Below are positions 14,624-17,568 of a stretch of DNA of 17,568 nucleotides, piece by piece. The DNA is from an uncultured Acetatifactor sp. (GTDB lineage Bacteria > Bacillota > Clostridia > Lachnospirales > Lachnospiraceae), in NCBI GenBank assembly GCA_910585615.1, contig CAJUFO010000086.1, positions 1-17,568 of the forward strand. Reading direction: 5' to 3'. Both the position numbers and the translations under genes were made by a program. The stretch's first letter is position 1. Each line of letters opens with the position of its first letter. The notes beneath the pieces were generated by a model. It did not search any database, was not told where the DNA came from, and saw nothing but the letters and a program-made list of their open reading frames with translations.

Positions 14624-16819
14624 ATGAGAATGAAGCAGCCGCTCCGCAAAGCTGCCGGGAATACATTACTGCGCTATTTTCTGTCCTATTTCATCATATT
14701 CAGCGTCCTGATCACAGGCTTTTTTTACATCATCCGCACACAGCTCTCCAGGCTGTACCTGAATCAGCTCACCGCCCAGTCCATGGAGCGCCTGGGCAGC
14801 CTCACGGAGACCCTGCTGGATGAGATCATCTCCCTGGATGCCATCAACAACTCCATGCGCGGGAACATGAACATCATCACCGCCCGCTACACCACCGACG
14901 AATGGCATCAGTACCTGGCCTACCACGGGCTCATGGGGTACACCACAGGGCAGCCCTATATCAATTCCATCGTCTACCTGAACAAGAACCGGAACCTGGT
15001 GACCTCCACCTATATCCGCACGGAATACGTGGACGGTGTCTTTCGCATGTACTCCCCCTCGGGCAGCGTCTTTACCTTCGACCCGGCCCCCTATCAAGAC
15101 GGCTACCGCAACCAGCTCCTGTATTTTACGGATGGGGACGCGAAATACCTGATTTATTTCCCCGTGAGCACCACATACGCCAACTACATCACCTATTTCG
15201 TAATCAATACCCTGGAGATTTCCCAGCTGTGCAGGAACACGGCCTCCTCCGAGATGCCCGCCATCGCCCTGACGGATTCTGACGGGAACATCATCGCCGG
15301 AACAGGCACGGACATGCTGCTGCCCTACCTGGATATCCTCTCCGACACGGATGGCATCTGCCCCGTCGACAGCCAGACCTCCCTGTGCGTCAACAGGGAC
15401 TTCGGGCAGGGATATGCCATGGTCTCCCTGATTTCCAACCAGGAGCTGTTGGACCAGGCCAGCACGGCATTCCGGACTGCCTACCTGGTGCTGCTGGGGC
15501 TGGGCATCGCCGGTCTGCTCCTAATCTGGCTGTCCATGCGCAGCACCTACCTGCCCCTGTACAAGCTCACCCGCAAAATCGTCCCCTCCCTGGACAGTCG
15601 CCGGAGCTATTTCGAGCAGCTGGACAAGAGCTTCGCAGAGTCCACCCTGAAGAACCGCAGGCTCCAGGAGAAGCTGGACAAGTACAAGCTTTCCGTCCAG
15701 AAGTCCCTCCTGGACACCATCGTCTCCTCCAACCAGCCCGGCGGCCCCCAGGGGTTGCCTGACATAGACGGATTCTTTACCATGGATGAAGACAATAATA
15801 TCTTCGCCGTCAAGATGAAGTCCCCCAAAATGCCCTTCTCCTGGAGCAAAATCCTGGATTTCTTCCGGCATTCCCTGACCTCCGAGGATACCTGTGTCAT
15901 TCTGGAATCCTCCAAGGATACTGCCGTATTGCTGCTGAACTATTCCGGCCCTGAGCCCCACAAGGAGGATGTCCTGCAGGAGCTCTTAGCCGACCTGCAC
16001 AAGGAAAGCGGATACCTTTCCTCCATCAGCGCCAGCTCCTCCTCCCCGCTGGACATCCCTTCCCTCTACGAGCAGGCCGTCCAGGCCGCCGGGCTCTGGG
16101 ACCGCATGCCGGTGGTGTCCTTCACGGAATCCGCCTCCCTGCTGGAAGCGGGCCACGCCCTGGCCTACCCTTACGATTCCATGGGCCGGCTCTCCGCCTT
16201 CCTCCAGAGCGGCCAGTTTCCGGAGGCCGGAGAGGTGATAGAGGAGCTCTTTGGCATCATAGACCGCTCCGAGTCCACTGTCCGGCAGATTCCCGACTTC
16301 TTCGCCCACTGCATCCTGATGGACATGCTGGCCTCCATCGCCAACGCCATGGAACACTCCGCCATCCGGTTCAAGTCCTACAGCGACCTGTACTTCCAGG
16401 CCCTCTACCACTGCCGCAGCTGCCCCTACCAGGAGAGCGCTGCCCTGATCAGGGAGGATATCAAAAGGCTGCTGGACTTCTTCCGGGAGCAGCAGGCCTC
16501 CAAGTCCGCCGACACCTACCAGCTGAAGGCCCTGATTGAAGCCAATTTCACCGATCCGGATTTCTCCATCGCCCAGCTGGCGGACCGGTTCCATTTCAGC
16601 ATCGCCTATATCAGTTATCTGGTGAAAAAAGAAGTGAACCAGAATTTTACGGATTATCTGTGGCAGCTTCGCCTGGACAAGGCAAAGGAGCTGCTCCGGG
16701 ACACGGACCAGTCCATCGATGAGATTAGCGTGGCGGTGGGCTATCTCAACGCCTCCAGCTTCCGCCGGAAGTTCAAGCAGGATACGGGCCTGACCCCGTC
16801 CCAGTACCGGGAGCGGTAA
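14624..16819 (+). CDS. Membrane-anchored AraC-family transcriptional regulator (YesN-like, two TM)
   Basis: The product is 731 residues from the ATG at 14624; a TTG at 14612 is in frame but lies against the purine-rich GGAAAGG and is not preferred. TM helix 1 lies at about 16-37 (FLSYFIIFSVLITGFFYII). It is followed by an extracellular domain of about 245 residues with Cache-like features, TM helix 2 at about 285-305 (AYLVLLGLGIAGLLLIWLSM), a linker and helical cytoplasmic part, and two AraC helix-turn-helix motifs in the last 100 residues (FSIAQLADRFHFSIAYISYL and SIDEISVAVGYLNASSFRRK, then TGLTPSQYRER). Such proteins sense an extracellular ligand, usually a sugar or its binding protein, and switch a nearby ABC transporter gene. 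No transporter follows here; the gene stands alone. The leader contains the palindromic element. Confidence 0.92.
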   Translation: MRMKQPLRKAAGNTLLRYFLSYFIIFSVLITGFFYIIRTQLSRLYLNQLTAQSMERLGSLTETLLDEIISLDAINNSMRGNMNIITARYTTDEWHQYLAYHGLMGYTTGQPYINSIVYLNKNRNLVTSTYIRTEYVDGVFRMYSPSGSVFTFDPAPYQDGYRNQLLYFTDGDAKYLIYFPVSTTYANYITYFVINTLEISQLCRNTASSEMPAIALTDSDGNIIAGTGTDMLLPYLDILSDTDGICPVDSQTSLCVNRDFGQGYAMVSLISNQELLDQASTAFRTAYLVLLGLGIAGLLLIWLSMRSTYLPLYKLTRKIVPSLDSRRSYFEQLDKSFAESTLKNRRLQEKLDKYKLSVQKSLLDTIVSSNQPGGPQGLPDIDGFFTMDEDNNIFAVKMKSPKMPFSWSKILDFFRHSLTSEDTCVILESSKDTAVLLLNYSGPEPHKEDVLQELLADLHKESGYLSSISASSSSPLDIPSLYEQAVQAAGLWDRMPVVSFTESASLLEAGHALAYPYDSMGRLSAFLQSGQFPEAGEVIEELFGIIDRSESTVRQIPDFFAHCILMDMLASIANAMEHSAIRFKSYSDLYFQALYHCRSCPYQESAALIREDIKRLLDFFREQQASKSADTYQLKALIEANFTDPDFSIAQLADRFHFSIAYISYLVKKEVNQNFTDYLWQLRLDKAKELLRDTDQSIDEISVAVGYLNASSFRRKFKQDTGLTPSQYRER

Positions 16820-16836
16820 AGCCGATATCGCTTTTA
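16818..16836 (+). terminator. Weak terminator after the AraC gene
   Basis: AAAGC (16818-16822) and GCTTT pair around a 7-base loop, ending in TTTT and ATT. The stem is only 5 bp, so function is uncertain. Confidence 0.3.
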
Positions 16837-16846
16837 TTGCACTAAT

Positions 16847-16875
16847 TTGATATTTCAATCACTTTCTGATATACT
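16847..16875 (+). promoter_or_regulatory. Promoter of the decayed two-gene unit
   Basis: TTGATA (16847-16852) is followed after exactly 17 bp by TATACT (16870-16875), with an extended -10 TG at 16867-16868. It lies 56 bp upstream of the ATG at 16932. It remains intact although both downstream genes are broken. Confidence 0.7.
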
Positions 16876-16931
16876 ATAGAAGAGAACATGAGCATAAATA
16901 AATCAAGGCCAATCATGGAAAGGAGAATCCC

Positions 16932-17178
16932 ATGAGCAACATCAATGCCCTTACATGTATGTTAGGACAAAAAGTCTCAGTTCAAAGATGTATTTGATAT
17001 ACGCATCATCATAACAGATGCACACAGAACATCGGATGGCGATACAGAGGGAATCCTTAGTTTCGTAGGAACAGAATTGAACTCCGAATCCGAAAAACTG
17101 TTCAAACCAGGAGCCAGCATATGCCCGATATACAATGAAAAAGAGTATGTTGACGGAGATATCATGTATGATGAGTGA
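16932..17178 (+). pseudogene. Unrecognised small protein, frameshifted
   Basis: An AAAGGAG site lies 7 bp before an ATG at 16932 that opens MSNINALTCMLGQKVSVQ and stops after 19 codons. A one-base shift near 16965-16970 restores a frame reading KSQFKDVFDIRIIITDAHR and on to EKEYVDGDIMYDE, with TGA at 17176-17178. The joined product would be about 82 residues, acidic, and without membrane segments. I do not recognise the family. Its stop overlaps the start of the next frame (ATGATGAGTGA), the mark of a coupled operon with the retropepsin-like relic. AT-rich composition and adenine-rich codons set it apart from the GC-rich AraC gene. Confidence 0.6.
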
Positions 17179-17544
17179 TAAATTCATAAAAATAACATTG
17201 AGCAGCAATAATGAGTTAAGATTAGACAATGTATCCATGTCGATACTGGCATGAGTTTTCAGAATGTCAACGTTAAAATAGATACGGGTTGCCCATATTC
17301 CACAATTCCGATACAAAAATTGAATATGTCGGCGACACAAGTTGAGCCATATAAGAGGAATGACGCGAATAAGTTGGTATCGGACATACAACATCATATG
17401 AAAAATGGCCATGCAATGAAACAGGCAATACAAAAGGAATTAAAAAACTAGAATATACATATGGGGACAATAGACACCGGCGAAACAATCTTTCTAGGAT
17501 GTCCAAAAGACCAAATATACTGCATAACGCTGAATACTGCCTAA
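17168..17544 (+). pseudogene. Retropepsin-like aspartic protease relic
   Basis: From GGAG (17155-17158) and the ATG at 17168 the product reads MMSDKFIKITLSSNNELRLD and on to SMSILA, then TGA at 17252-17254. A one-base shift continues as MSFQNVNVKIDTGCPYSTIP, where DTG (17281-17289) is the catalytic aspartate motif of retropepsin-type proteases. The same frame later meets TAG at 17449-17451 inside LKN*NIHMGTIDTGETIFLG, most simply a TGG (Trp) to TAG change, and then runs on through GCPKDQIY. At that point the palindromic repeat begins and supplies the stop TAA at 17542-17544. I recall intact clostridial homologues of about 150-190 residues, so an internal segment and the C-terminus also seem lost. 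The protein is inactive as read. Its partner at 16932 suggests a two-gene unit of unknown role. Confidence 0.65.
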
Positions 17545-17568
17545 TGTAATCATGCGATTGAACCAGTC
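17516..17568 (+). repeat. Palindromic element, copy 2 (runs off the window)
   Basis: Starting at TATACTGCATAACGCTGA, this sequence matches the reverse complement of 14505-14554 with two mismatches in 50. It ends at the window edge exactly where the second 15-bp arm should continue. It interrupts the protease relic after its GCPKDQIY codons, and the sequences outside the two copies are unrelated, so the element's border lies at or near 17516-17519. Confidence 0.75.

Noticed and set aside
1..17568. CRISPR array, tRNA, rRNA, complete IS element or phage integrase
   Set aside because: No regularly spaced repeats, cloverleaf, rRNA-like sequence or transposase/integrase frame was seen; the only repeats are the palindromic element, the tldE tail and short operator palindromes.

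Overview
The window looks like a chromosomal piece of a gut Lachnospiraceae (Clostridium cluster XIVa) bacterium. The evidence is the paired GlgC/GlgD ADP-glucose enzymes, a membrane-anchored AraC regulator, a cytosolic ParB-like/BMP-domain protein, Shine-Dalgarno sites of the AGGAGG type, and a GC-rich core between AT-rich accessory ends. This assignment is inference from gene content; no rRNA or other marker gene is present.

Layout. (1) Bases 1-2017 are accessory and mostly broken: an AAA ATPase remnant with two frameshifts, a small protein with an internal stop, an intact 69-residue Cro/CI-type regulator, and a truncated, twice-frameshifted MATE transporter. A bipartite inverted repeat around a -10 box lies between the regulator and the divergent small gene. 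(2) Bases 2050-3701 hold an intact, overlapping two-gene unit on the minus strand: an ABC/AAA-type ATPase followed by a small TOPRIM/RloB-like protein. This is the layout of AbiL-like phage-defence pairs. (3) Bases 3792-7126, minus strand, carry a ParB-like/BMP fusion protein, a metallophosphoesterase and an HD-domain protein. (4) Bases 7350-9694, minus strand, are the glycogen operon glgC-glgD with a 7-bp overlap and a terminator. (5) Bases 9881-12615, plus strand, are tldD-tldE, followed by a 60-bp remnant of a second tldE 3' end and a bidirectional terminator. (6) Bases 12776-14334 are cysK and a divergent Rrf2 regulator with an IscR-like cysteine triad. A palindrome sits just downstream of a near-consensus cysK promoter. 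(7) Bases 14420-16819 are a two-TM AraC-type sensor-regulator with a structured leader. (8) Bases 16847-17568 are an AT-rich decayed two-gene unit with a still-intact promoter. Its second gene is a retropepsin-like aspartic protease relic.

The least explained structure is a palindromic element of about 63 bp with perfect 15-bp terminal inverted repeats. One copy lies in the AraC leader (14492-14554). A second, inverted copy starts at 17516-17519 and runs off the window end, replacing the tail of the protease relic. The two copies match at 48 of 50 positions and bracket the AraC gene.

The core genes are intact over about 14 kb, while nearly every gene at the two AT-rich ends is broken. This points to real decay of accessory DNA rather than uniform sequencing error, although three of the lesions are single-base indels that should be checked against reads.
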